Shown here in pieces: positions 33,055 through 44,510 of a DNA stretch of 64,000 bases. The notes under the pieces are model-generated. The model was not told the DNA's origin, made no database searches, and was given only the letters and a program-made list of their open reading frames with translations. Source of the DNA: Warburgia ugandensis (lineage: Eukaryota > Streptophyta > Magnoliopsida > Canellales > Canellaceae). How positions within the stretch are numbered: the stretch's first letter is position 1; the number at the start of each line of letters is the position of its first letter. The position numbers and the translations under genes are program-made. The stretch covers positions 55,197,136 to 55,261,135 of the forward strand of contig CP141136.1 of NCBI GenBank assembly GCA_035236585.1, in the 5' to 3' direction.

Positions 33055-35765
33055 ATTGTTATACTAGCTTCTAGTGTTACCATGCACAATTATGAATCTG
33101 TAAAACTAATTGTAGCATTGTCTTGTAGATTGTTTTAGTCCATACAGTGATTTCTTCAACCTACATGCATGGTCCTCTTTTCTATATGTTTCACAACTAG
33201 TGAAAATATTTCATTGAAGTCTACACCCTCTCTTTTAGTAGCCTTTTGTTATCATGTGTGCATTATATCGTCCTTCTTAAAACCCACTCACACCCAATTA
33301 TCTTCTTTCCATTGCTATTTTTTCAAGAACTCAAATTTGAATCTTACAAAGATATTGTTCTTCATCTTCCATGGATCCACCATATTGAGCACTCTCACTA
33401 CTACTATTAACCTCCTGATATTTAGTAGGCTCCTAGTTTCTATTAAACCTGCAATAACTAATGCATATGCTACCATCATTGCGTAACCATACTTCTTGTG
33501 CAACTTGATAACTCTCTTAGCTTTGCCTTTAACAATCATGTAAGGTTCTTCTCGCGTTCCACCTGCAAATTGGAATCTTGCACATCTTTTTGAATGCGCT
33601 TATCTAGAATACTTTCTCCATCTTCTAGGTCAAGAGTTTCAAGCTCCACCTCTTGCTGCTTAAAGACACTCTTATCTCATCCTATATTATCTTGGTTATG
33701 TAAATGAAACACAGTTGACTCATTAAATTTCACATCCATGCCTATAATAAATTTTGGTGATTTAAGATTAGGACACCACAACTTATATCCATTCACACAT
33801 GCACATAGCCAAGGAAAATGCATTTATGTAATCTAGAATCTAGCATCTCATTTTTAACATGAGCATAAGTAGGACAATCAAAAACTTTAAGATAAGAATA
33901 ATCACTAGGCTTACCAAATCGTACCTCTTCTCCAATCTTGCTGTCATTGCAGCCAAAAGAGATTTAATCACCAAAAATCAAGCTATGTGAACTACTTCAG
34001 GTGAAAAGTCCTTAACAATCCTTTATTAGGCAACATATAGTGAGCTCTCTCTAAAAATGCATGGTTCATTCACTTTGCTACATTTTGTTGTGATATGCCT
34101 TTAATGGTGCAGTGATGAACAACGCCTTCATTCTTATAGAAATCTTCAAATTCCTTTTCTAGAAATTTAGTACCATTACCAGTTCTCAAGCACTTCATTT
34201 TCTTGCCTATTTACTTTTAAACCATTGCCTTCCACTACTTGAAAGTGACAAACACCTATGTTTTGTTCTTCAAAGTATAAACCCAGATGGGTAAAAAAGA
34301 ATCATCAATCAATGTCAACACCAATCAAGATCCATCTTTAAAGGTAACTAGAGCAGGACCTTAAAGATCTAAATGGATACATAATCCAAGGCACCCTTTT
34401 GTAGTATGAGTACTTGTACTGAACTAAATTATACATTGCTTACCAAAACACACAATATTCTTAAAAATCTAGTTCTCTAGTTTTTTCAACCATACAACAA
34501 ACCTTGTCTACTTAATTCTATCATGCCTCACTTACTTATGTGTCCTAGACACTTAAGCCATTGTAGTTTGTAGTCCAAATCATTATCCTCATATGATGAC
34601 ATAGCTACTGCACTAGTAACTTTGTTTCCAAAAAAATATAAATATTTACAACCTTCGTTCCTTTCATAACAACTAGTGCACCCTTAGAAAATGTCATTAC
34701 TCCATCTTTAATAGTGTATTTACTCCCATCGGAGCCTCGATTACCCAAAGATGTTAAATTCTTCTTCAAATCCCAAACAATGCCCAAAGTTCTAATGATA
34801 CTATTGTTCATCTTGATTTTGATTGTCCTTATTCCAAGTTTTATAGGGAATATTGTTTTTCATTAAAACTATGCAACATTGATTGACTTATAAGTGGAAA
34901 CTAACCTCGATTAGGACCCAAGTGATAGGAACAACCAAAATCAAGAATCCACTAATCATATGGGTGCTTATTAGTAACGATAACAGAAAAGACAACCCCA
35001 TTATCTTTTGGAAAATCTTAACAATAGAAATACTCAACAATTTTTTGTTCTTCTAATCTTTATCTTTGAGTTTCAGGCAATCATTCTTTATGTGTCTAAC
35101 CTTATGATAGTAATAGTATTTATATTTCTTCTTCTGTCTAGACTTGGATTTAGCTTTATTTATATTAGAGAGTCCTTTTCCTTAGTTCTCCCCCTCACTG
35201 CTAGGACTTCTACCTGGGTGTCATTACTAAGGACCCTCTTTCGTAAGTCATTCAAGAAAAAGATTGCCTATAATGTCATCCACTGAATAGTGTCTTTCTT
35301 ATAGAGCAAAGCTATAATAAGATGCTCATATGAAGATGGAAGAGAATATACTAGAATTAAGTCTTTATCTTCATTATCCATCTTAACATCAAAGTAGAGC
35401 TAATCCTATTAAATTAACTAAGTTGATTAGTGATAGGCATACCTTCATTCATCTGTAGATATATAGTTGTGTTTTCAAAAATAGACCATTTTGGAGAGAT
35501 TTTCGCATATAGAGGATTTTTAGCTTTGACCATAGGTTAGCCATCATCTATTCACTAACAATGTTTGCAAGAATTTGATTGGCTAAACACAACTAAATCA
35601 TAGTTAACACTTTTGTATCAAAATCTTTTGCTTCTTCATTCAACATCCCAATAGCATATTTTTCCTTTCCCTATAAAGCCTTGTACTTATAGAGAATAAA
35701 CTCTCATCTACCCCAACCCATAGTTGTGTTTCCTAATGAATTTCTCTACCTCAAACATCCCATTT
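31870..35765 (-). pseudogene. Nested Copia gag-pol, decayed
   Basis: Read on the minus strand, gag starts MFEVEKFIG near 35760 and has YYYHKVRHIKNDCLKLK (zinc-knuckle remnant) near 35120-35070. Integrase shows KCLRTGNGTKFLEKEFEDFY (about 34195-34136) and HHCTIKGISQQN, the C-terminal half of the catalytic core. RT shows FIYLLLYVDE (Asp-Asp now Asp-Glu, near 32970-32940) and FEMKDLGAAKK followed by RMEIHKDKK. RNase H shows GYVHFDNAGDLNKRR near 32480-32430 and the end IDMMTKLV near 32080. Stops and frameshifts are frequent. An AT microsatellite sits inside the RT. Confidence 0.82.
32983..33047 (+). repeat. (AT)n microsatellite within the RT remnant
   Basis: About 65 bases of TA repeat immediately upstream, in coding orientation, of the FIYLLLYVD motif of the nested Copia. 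Confidence 0.95.
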
Positions 35766-38416
35766 TATGACATCCTGGGTTTTTCTAATACCTTTTCATA
35801 AATCTTTTGTAATTGTGGGGCCTTAAGTTTGAAAAAATATTTGGAAAATAATTAGTGAAAAACAAGTTTTAGGAGAGGACCTTAAAGATCTTGAGTGTCA
35901 TTTTTTTATTTTTTTTTCAAAAATACAAGAATTTTTAGAATGAATACTGCATTCATACCAAAAATTTGGCAAAGTCTCTACTATATTTTGGATCCCGTAC
36001 TTTTAACGCATGCAATGCGACAACCTGATAAATATAATATATATGTAAAACTAAAAAGAAGAATTTGTCTCCCTCCAAAATACATCCACACACATGTCTG
36101 TTTACATTTAAATAAAAAGAAATATATTTTTTGTAGCACCAAAAGGCTACAACTAAAATCAGAATCCCAAGGATGTATCCTATAAACCTAGACTCATACA
36201 TCATCAATACTAACATAATACCCATTTACCATAAACATAATTTCACAATTCACATGCATGATGTACAAGTCATAAACATCAATTATAACATGCAATTCTT
36301 TTAATTAACATTATTTCATCATTTCAATTTAAAGCATATCAAATATCAATCATACCATTTTAGTTTCATAGAATCTACAATCATAAATAAGATCATATTT
36401 AGAACACACATCTTATTATTTAGACATGATGTATTAAATTTTCACCTATCTCGTGCGACGCATTCTGTGGATTCCACTAGCTTTAATCGCCCTCTTCTTT
36501 CACACTAATCAAATCCTCCATTTTACCTGAACCCTCCAAATCAAACAATCAATTAGTAATTTCTAACTAAATGATCTAATTGAATAGGCAAAATTGACCA
36601 GAATCATAGTGCTTGATAATTTCCATACTTGGATCGTTGATTGATCTCGGCCATTGATCAAGATTGGTCAAATCTTCTCTAATCAAGCTTTTAATCCTAA
36701 ATCTCTCATTAGATTCTTGATATACACTTCCTAATGGTCATGATAGACTATTTGGATTGGAAAGATAAGGTCAGGTCATCACATATCAGATGATCTGACC
36801 TCCGATGAAAGGTCTAGTTATTTCAAAGGTCAGATCTTCCCAGATCAAAAATTAAAAAGATCGGTTTTGTTCGTCACGTCCCAAGGATCATGAGGGTACT
36901 TCAAATTTTCAAAACTCCTCCTAGATTGCTCAGAGTCCAAGTTTGAAGGTCAAGGGTTAAATTGGGTCTTGTCCTATAGATCATTAAGAACATCATATCA
37001 CTATTGGATGGCCATGGATCTGCTCAATCGTTGTCGTACGGTATTGTTGCTTTAAGATCTACATCAGATTAGCTCCAATCATCAAATTTCTTGAGGGGTT
37101 TTATCCGTGACGTCAAGAGGAACGCGATGAATGGCTCAGATCATTGATATGAGTCATTTTCACCTCTGTGCGCATTGTTCCCTAGGACTATTCACTGTCG
37201 CCGAGGTTCTATTGCCGGTGATGAAAATGGAAGGTGGGAACAAAGATGGAGAAAGGGGGAAGTGGGTTTACCGGTGTGAGGCCTGTTGAGTATCACTAGT
37301 GAAGCATGAAAGATGGGAGAGAGAGGAGGTGAGCTAGCACACCAGATGCAACACCAGCTAGAGGAGGAAGATGAGAGGGGGAGAAGAAAATGCGAGAGGG
37401 GAGGGTTTTGGCCCGATTGGGTGTTCATGCCCAATCAGATGCATCAGAGAAGAAGACAGACGCGGGGTTCTTTTGGGTTTTCTTTCGCCAATCATACGAG
37501 GGTTTCACAATGAAAGTGGAGCAAAGAGTGGGCGAAATCGCTGAAGGAGACAATGGAGGGAGCATTTTTCTAGGTCTTGCGATTGTACCTACCAGTGGTG
37601 AGGGTTTCTTGCAGGGGTACATAGCCGAAGAGGCATCACATTGGTGGAAGATTTGGGGTGAAGGGGAGCCTACCGGCAAGAGATCTGCAAGGAGTCAAAT
37701 TGTGGGTGGTCGAAAAGATGCTGGAGAAGAGGCTCTTTTGATTTCCTTGTAGCCATCGAAGGGATGGAATGGTTGAGGAGAAGGGAAGACGGGTTTTGCA
37801 TTGTCGGCAAGTTGAGTGCATCAGGCACAACAGTGTCGCCGGTGACTGGTCAGGGAGAGGGGAAAAGATACACTGGATGGAAGGGGGGAGAGGGGAGAAT
37901 GGCGGGTGCTAGGGTTAGGGTTGTTAGGTCTATTCTCCTTGAGAATAGATCGTGTAATAAGGGGGTGCCATTGGCCCCCTGATGTTTCTATGTTTTTTTT
38001 TTTTTAACTTTTAATTACTGAAATAGTCCTGACTTTGAAGTCCCATAACTTCTTCATACGGACTCTGTTTTCAGCATTCTTTAGCTTGTTGGATTCCATT
38101 TTTTGAGTACTATCTAATGGCTTTAGTTTTAGTTCCAAATTGTTATCCTATTAAAATATACATTTTTTGAAACTCATAACTTGATTATGGAATAATAAAA
38201 TTTTGGAGTGAAATTCATCTAAACTCCAATTTTAATGCTCTTTATGTCATTGGACTCGATTTTTTGAGTACATTCCAAATATTCATGTATCCACTCTAAA
38301 TTCCATTTATATATAAAATGTTATTTTCTCTAGGTCAAAAATTCTAATTATATTCCAAAATTTCAATTTCACAAAATAATGCCCAAAATAGTATTTACAA
38401 ATTTGGGGTTATTACA
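35766..38416 (+). mobile_element. Solo LTR (about 2651 bp) near the nested Copia's 5' end
   Basis: The start TATGACATCCTGGGTTTTTC aligns with the start of the LTR at 40352 (TGTGACAACTAGGGTTTTTC), with TG decayed to TA. The end GGGGTTATTACA matches the CATTACA ends of the other two. No genes are inside. The open frames at 37313-37982 are G-rich LTR sequence. The flanks CATTT and ACATG do not match, so the target duplication is lost or the right flank was rearranged. Confidence 0.75.
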
Positions 38417-38935
38417 ACATGTGGGCCAGATATTTTCATGATCTAAACTATTAAAGTTATGACCCAAAAATATGAAATTATATTAATATTAAATTATCAC
38501 CAGATATCTTTTGCAAGTAATACCTCTAAGTTGGTCCATATCTTAGAAAATCTAAACCATCCAAGTCATTGACCATGGCTTATAGATAGCTTATGAAACA
38601 GACTCTTACATAGACTATGATTTGAATGGTTGATCTTCTAAAGCCCTAACTTTTACATTGCCAATGATTTGAATAGTTTAGATATTCTAGCACGTAGGCT
38701 GAATTCTTATAAGGTCTATAATTTGAAATGATTTAGATCTTTTAAAATGTAGGCCCAAATCCTACATTTTTATGGATGGTTTAAATATTCTAACATGGTT
38801 TGGATGAGATTTTTTGGGTCATAACTTTTGCAACTTTGGTTAGTAAAATATCTAACCCACATTGCTCTCATGGTATTGTACTTGTTGTACTAGATGGGCC
38901 CACATATAACATGTGGGGTTTGTTAACTAAAAATT
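38417..38935. mobile_element. MITE-like inverted-repeat element
   Basis: AAAGTTATGACCCAAAAA (38453-38470) has a perfect 18-base inverted partner at 38811-38828. Outside it, ACATGTGGGCC (38417-38427) is mirrored by GGGCCCACATAT (38897-38908). The element is about 0.5 kb, AT-rich and non-coding. Superfamily unassigned and ends approximate. Confidence 0.6.
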
Positions 38936-39159
38936 AGTACATGTTGTTATGATCTTGTAAGTGGTTTATCGACTAGAAAAAATAAAAACATGAAATAGGA
39001 GTTTGTATGGTGTCCCATCTATTTTCCATGGTGTGTGTAACTATCCACATGTGTGTCTAAGATTATATAAGAGGAAAACCCAAAAAAATAGGAATAAGAA
39101 AAGTGGATGTCTCTTTTCATTACTTTTGTCCTATTAGGAATCTTATAGATAACAATGTG

Positions 39160-39475
39160 TCTTGAATCCGATGCACCAAAAAGACAATGGTATTTGGATG
39201 GTATGAAATATTGTTCAAGAGATGTGACTAGTGACAAAAGCCTATTTACTAGTCTTGAGCCAAAGGATTGAGGCTTTGTCACATTTGGAGGAGATGGAAA
39301 GGTTAAAAATTTAAGGTATAAGTACTATTGGTAACTTTCCATCTTGTATTAAAAAGGTTTTATATGTTGATAGTTTGAATCATATTTTACTGTATATTAC
39401 CTAATTATGTGATAAATGATATAGAGTAAGGCTAGAATTATCTCTATGCTTGTTTGTTGATAATCATGATGATAA
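39160..39475 (+). pseudogene. Outer Copia protease/pre-integrase remnant
   Basis: The frame reads WYLDGMKYCSRDVTSDKSLFTSLEPKD, then a stop, then GFVTFGGDGKV. This matches the Copia block around WYLDSGCSRHMTGD...GGYVTFGDN. The GAG-pre-integrase and integrase domains that should follow are absent: RT begins by about 39575. An internal deletion of more than 1.5 kb relative to a normal Copia is inferred. Confidence 0.8.
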
Positions 39476-39574
39476 TGTTAGATGTGCAGGACATCAAGAT
39501 TGTAGCATATATGGTTTCTCTTTTAAAAGCATGAGTATGAAATATTAAGTTTAAGATGGATAATGGTTCTTCTA

Positions 39575-40351
39575 AAGGTAATGTTGAAAGAACTTTTTTA
39601 TTCTTTCACCAAAACCAAAGGCAAAGATATTCTTATAGTTTATATTTATGTTGATGACGTTGTGTTTGGGGCTCCTAATGAAAGAATGTGCAAATAGTTT
39701 TCCAAGTGTACATTGGCTAAATTTGAAATGAGTATAATGGGTGAGCTTGATTTTTTCCTTGAATTGTAACTCAAGCAAGCAAAAGATTGTATCACCATCA
39801 ACTAATGTAAATTTCCAAAGTAGTAAAGAAATTTGAATGAAATGGGCCAAACCAAGTGGAACACCAATGAGCCTATCTTCGAAACTAGACAAGGACGAGA
39901 AAGGTAAAACTGTTGACATAAAAAATATAAAAGTATGATAAGTTCATTGTTATATCTCACTACTAGTAGGCTTGATATTCAATATAGTCCGTGTGTGTGC
40001 TTGTGTGAGATCCCAAGTTGATCATAAAGAATCACATTTTATTACTGTTAAAAGAATATTTAGATATATTGTTCACACACCACATCTTGGACTATGATAT
40101 GATATACATAATTCTTTATTTTTTAATGCATTTTGTGATGCTGATCATGCTAGATGTAGAATTTATATAAAGAGCACTAATAAAACATGTTGATTTCTAA
40201 GAAAATGGTGATTTCTTATTTTTCAAAGAAACAACTTGATAGTACTCTTTACCTTAGAAACTAAATACATCCACCTAGTAGTGTTGTGCCAAAGTAATTT
40301 GGATGAAATAATAATTAGAAGACCATGGCATGCACTTAACCACATTCCTAT
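39575..40351 (+). pseudogene. Outer Copia RT and start of RNase H
   Basis: RT shows DILIVYIYVDDVVFGAPNERMCK (39630-39698) with an intact YVDD. KFEMSIMGELDFFLEL follows, and RIFRYIVHTPHLGL later (about 40050). RNase H starts with NAFCDADHARCR near 40121 and ends in CQSNLDE...HALNHIPI at the LTR junction. Stops are present. The gene continues after the solo LTR at 44220. Confidence 0.87.
40347..40351 (+). repeat. Left target site duplication CCTAT
   Basis: Matched exactly by 44220-44224. Confidence 0.93.
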
Positions 40352-43300
40352 TGTGACAACTAGGGTTTTTCACAAAATGTGTTGGGATCCTTGTTTTAAT
40401 GATTTTTAAATCCACTAAAAATAAAAAGTATTTATTTCAAAATCTTGGGAATCCTATAGCCACAAAATCTCAAACTTAATGGTGAAATGTTATCCCATTT
40501 CTATTAAAAATCCGACAATGTTTCCTCTATATTTTGGACCATTGTACATCACACGTGCGATCCCAAAAACCACATGATAAATACAGTACATGACATGACA
40601 CTTGGGAGACTTAGTCTACATGCCCATCCATCCATATCAAATACTATATTTAATAAAAATGTATACTTGGACAGTGGATAAGAAAATCAAGATATGACAA
40701 CATTACCCAGGTTTTGTCTATACACAGCCACTACATCCAACATAAATACTTATGCATACATCTAGGTCACAAAATAAATCATAATAAAGCAAAGTCCACA
40801 AGTCATAACTGAAGTAAGGTTTAAACAAACCTTATAGTTTCTAAAATATCTTCAATAATTTACCAAAAACTGCCATCACCTTTGCCTGCTTTATCAGCAT
40901 GTCAAACCGGCCACTACTCTCTACATTTGAGGCGTTGCAAACCACATCAATGCCTCAGCAAGCTATTGCTTACATAAGTGATCACATTTAATAAGAAATG
41001 CAATGTAATAGTGTGGTATAAGGGTATCAATGTCATGGTAAATCTTATGGAGTAAAGCATTCATATAGCACGTCAAGTCATCAAGCTTCCAAAGTAAAAT
41101 AGCATGAGTCTGAATTAAACAATAGAGATCAAAGCATGATTTATGCCTGAACACAAAAATATCATATCCAATCACCATTTCATGCAAGACATGAGTAATG
41201 CATTTATAAGAATCAAGTGAAATTAGTTTATCATTTAAACATATGAATGAATGTCATGATAATAGGGCTCTCATATATAATCATGTTGTCCCATTACACT
41301 CATATCACTATCAATGAATACTCATTCAAATTCTAGGGTTCCTCACTTGTAGCTTGCAAACCAGGTACCTTGCTCAACTTGTAGGCCCTCCCACATAAGC
41401 TTCACCCAATATATTAATACGTACACCAAGTAGCTCCCTTAATCCGTAGGCCTACCCACATCTGGTCGCCCACATATGCTTCACCTAATATATCCATACG
41501 TACACCAAGTAGCTCACTTAGCCCTTAGGCCCAACTACATAGGCTTCACCAAATATATCCATAAAACATAAAGATTCATAATAAGAGCATGGATTGCTAT
41601 GCTACAGTGGTAACCACTCTCGGGTATAAACCATTGCCACTCGTCGTTGACACTGAAACGGGAGACTAGTGTCCACTGAGGCATGGGAATCGGTCGGACA
41701 TGCCTAGGTGGCCTACCCATGATTATCACAAACTGTACGCAGTTGCCCACATATCAGGGCTAATGTCTATAATATGTAAATTCAAAGGGCGGGTAGTCAA
41801 CCATACAACCCTCCTAGCATAACATCCACCAGGCAAAAACACTTGCCATAAAACAGCAAAAACACGAGATAAATCATAGAAATCCCCATGTGTAAAAACA
41901 AGATCAAGTCAAAAGACATGCTAATATATCATAAGTCATGCATGGAAACAAAATATAAATCATTTGAAGCAAGACCTCATAATATCAATCAAGTATGATG
42001 AAGGTATTCTCATGGAAACATGATAGGGCATTTAACTCATGCTTTAAGGTTTCCAAATGATATGTCATGATCCATGAAATCAAAAAAATTACTAAATGTA
42101 ATCACCTACTTCAGACGATGTACTACCCGACTGTACCTCCCAATTTAGGAAGACCCAACTCTAGCGTGGTCCACCACAATCCTATCACTTGGATACATAT
42201 CACATCTAGTCATACTCGGAATCCAATTTATCTAATTTTGATTCTTAATTCACACAACACTGTTTACGCATCCTAATACATCATGTTTAAGACTATCCAA
42301 TGTTTTCCAGTTATGAAATCTCAAGGTGGGGTCCATCCTAAATAGCTAATAATTTAAATAGTACTTAATCGGTCCGACTCATAATCATCTGATCCTTCTT
42401 CTTAACTACACCAATGCCTATTTTATAGCTATTAGGCTCAGATATCATCAATCTTAGCTAATTTATCATTTAAATAAACTAATCAGGCATTATGATATGA
42501 ATTTCATGTTCAATATTTATCTAATCACAATCAAATTAACCCATCAAATGAGTAAGATAGTAATCTTATCTTGTACAAGTCAATTTGAATAACATCCAGC
42601 TATCTGCTTGGTTCGATTGTCCACTAATTGCCTCAAATGTACTCAATCTCAACAATCCATGCTGATAAAGTCAAATTTCTTCAGCTGATCACCCCAAATG
42701 AAATAACAAATTAGTTATTCTAGCTAAATAATCCAATTAAATAAATATGAGCAATATGGATCATTAAATTTGATCCAATTTCATACATGGATTTTCAATT
42801 GATCTCAGTCGTTAATCAAAATCTACTAAATCATCTCCATAAATGATTCAGATCCAAAATATTCGATATGGATCTTAATCTATACATTGTGAGGATCAAG
42901 ATGGACTGTTTAGATCGGAACAATAAAGTCAGATCATCATAGATCAGATGATCTGACCTCCAATCAAAATTTGGTCAAACCAACAATTGGATCTTCTCTA
43001 ATCAATAATTAGGAAGATAGATTTTGTTCCTCATATCACAAGGATCAAGACAGTTATCTCAGATCTTCGAGATCCTTCTTGGATTAGTTAGAATCAAAGT
43101 TCAAGGGGTTAAAAGGGTCAATTGAGTCAACTCAGCTCCCTAGAACAAGTTGGGAGCGTGTTGACTCAGTGAGTTAATCCGACTTAACTCACCAGTATAG
43201 AGAGAACAAGGGAGAGGGGAGATTGGTGACCAGTGATTGGACGCACCGATGTCGGTTGCCGATGGTGTAAGAGGAGAAGTGGAGAGAAGAGTGGGAACTG

Positions 43301-44219
43301 GGTCCTGGAACGCTGACCCTTCCAGCCATGCCAATGATAGGAAAAGTAAGAGGAAAGGGCAGATCAGTGATGGTGTGTGGCCAGCCTGTGCACACCAGCA
43401 TTACAGGCTGACTACACCAGGAAAAACCCCTATCGGAAAGGGAAAAAGAAGAAAGAGATGGGGGATATGGTGACAATGTTAGTTGACTAGTCTAGGTTCC
43501 TTGCAACGCCAGAAGAAAACCCAATATGAGTTTTCATCATTTCCGAAGAAGGGAAAAGGAACGACTAAGAGAGAAGAGGAAAGGAGAGGGAGCTACCAAC
43601 CATGGGAGATCTACTCAAGAAAGGGGGCTAATCGGGGCCTCCCTACGTCACTAGTGAAAAACCCAACTAGGGTTCCAGTGATGTGGTTTCTAGAGAGAGA
43701 AATGGGGTGCGTGGGAAAAGGGAGGTTTCCAGGGAGGGTAGATGTTTGCCGGAGAAGGGGAAGAGACACCAGAAATGGGTAACCTGCCAAGGACAAGGGG
43801 ATCCGAGGAGGGGAAATGGGAGATCAAAGGGGGGAGGGTTTTTGGGACACCAGATTTTCTAGCAACCCGCCTCTTTTCTTCCCCATCTCAGCCTATACAA
43901 TGCAAGGGGGAGGTGGGGGAGGTGATGCTGGCGATGCAATTGTTGTTAGACCACTGGGGGTGTCAATATCAATTTTGACCCCTTAATGAGTAAAATATCG
44001 GCAATTTCCTATTTCGATGTTTGTTTTACGCAAAATTAATGTCATTGGAATCATATCGACACATGCATTCCAATTTTGATAATCCCAAGTCTAAATTTTT
44101 AGTTTATAAGGAGGTGATTTTCTTAAACCCAATTTTTATGAAATTAAATTCTGATTTTTATCTCCCTTAAAATTATAATCTAATGCATAGAAAATGTACT
44201 GAAATTAAGGGTCATTACA
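40352..44219 (+). mobile_element. Solo LTR (3868 bp) inserted in Copia RNase H
   Basis: It starts TGTGACAACTAGGG and ends GGGTCATTACA, flanked by perfect CCTAT duplications. It joins the same RNase H frame when removed (NHIPI then FCDNS). No coding domain is inside. Three short tandem-like blocks with CCACATA and CACCAAGTAGCTC recur at 41390-41560. Open frames at 43189-43978 are G/C-rich LTR sequence. Confidence 0.93.
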
Positions 44220-44510
44220 CCTATCTTTTGTGATAACTCTACAGTAATTAGTCTCTCAAAGAACTCTGTTGAGCACTTTGTTTTCTTAGCGATTATGTGA
44301 AAAAAAGGTGATATTTTACTTTAGTTTTAGGAACTAAAAGGTAATTAGCTAATATCTTTACCAAATCACTGAATGAAGATAGATTTTGTGTGATTAGAAG
44401 AGAACTTGGTATGGGCGAATATGTTTGATTGTTGTCTTTCATGTATATTGATGATTTCTTAAAAGTAGAAGGTCCATATTTACAAAAATTATAAAAAAAA
44501 TACACACTTA
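44220..44510 (+). pseudogene. Outer Copia RNase H C-terminus
   Basis: The first five bases are the right CCTAT duplication. The frame reads FCDNSTVISLSKNSVEH, the RNase H block normally followed by HIDIRHHF. It continues in changed frames to about 44505, with a TLPNH/EDRFC-like tail. Together with 39575-40351 it is one interrupted domain. Confidence 0.87.

Larger units (their letters stand above)
31720..39170 (-). mobile_element. Nested Ale-like Copia element, minus strand
   Basis: It encodes gag to RNase H on the minus strand (35765-31870). At both outer ends lies a similar block read in minus as CCTA(C/A)TAGGACAAAAGT (31827-31843 and 39125-39141), consistent with short LTRs. A polypurine-like CAAGGTGGAGAAT (minus, 31853-31865) precedes the 3' LTR, as in Ale elements. 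The element separates the outer Copia's gag from its protease. Its own 5' end is interrupted by a solo LTR and a MITE-like repeat, so the exact right limit is uncertain. Confidence 0.72.
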
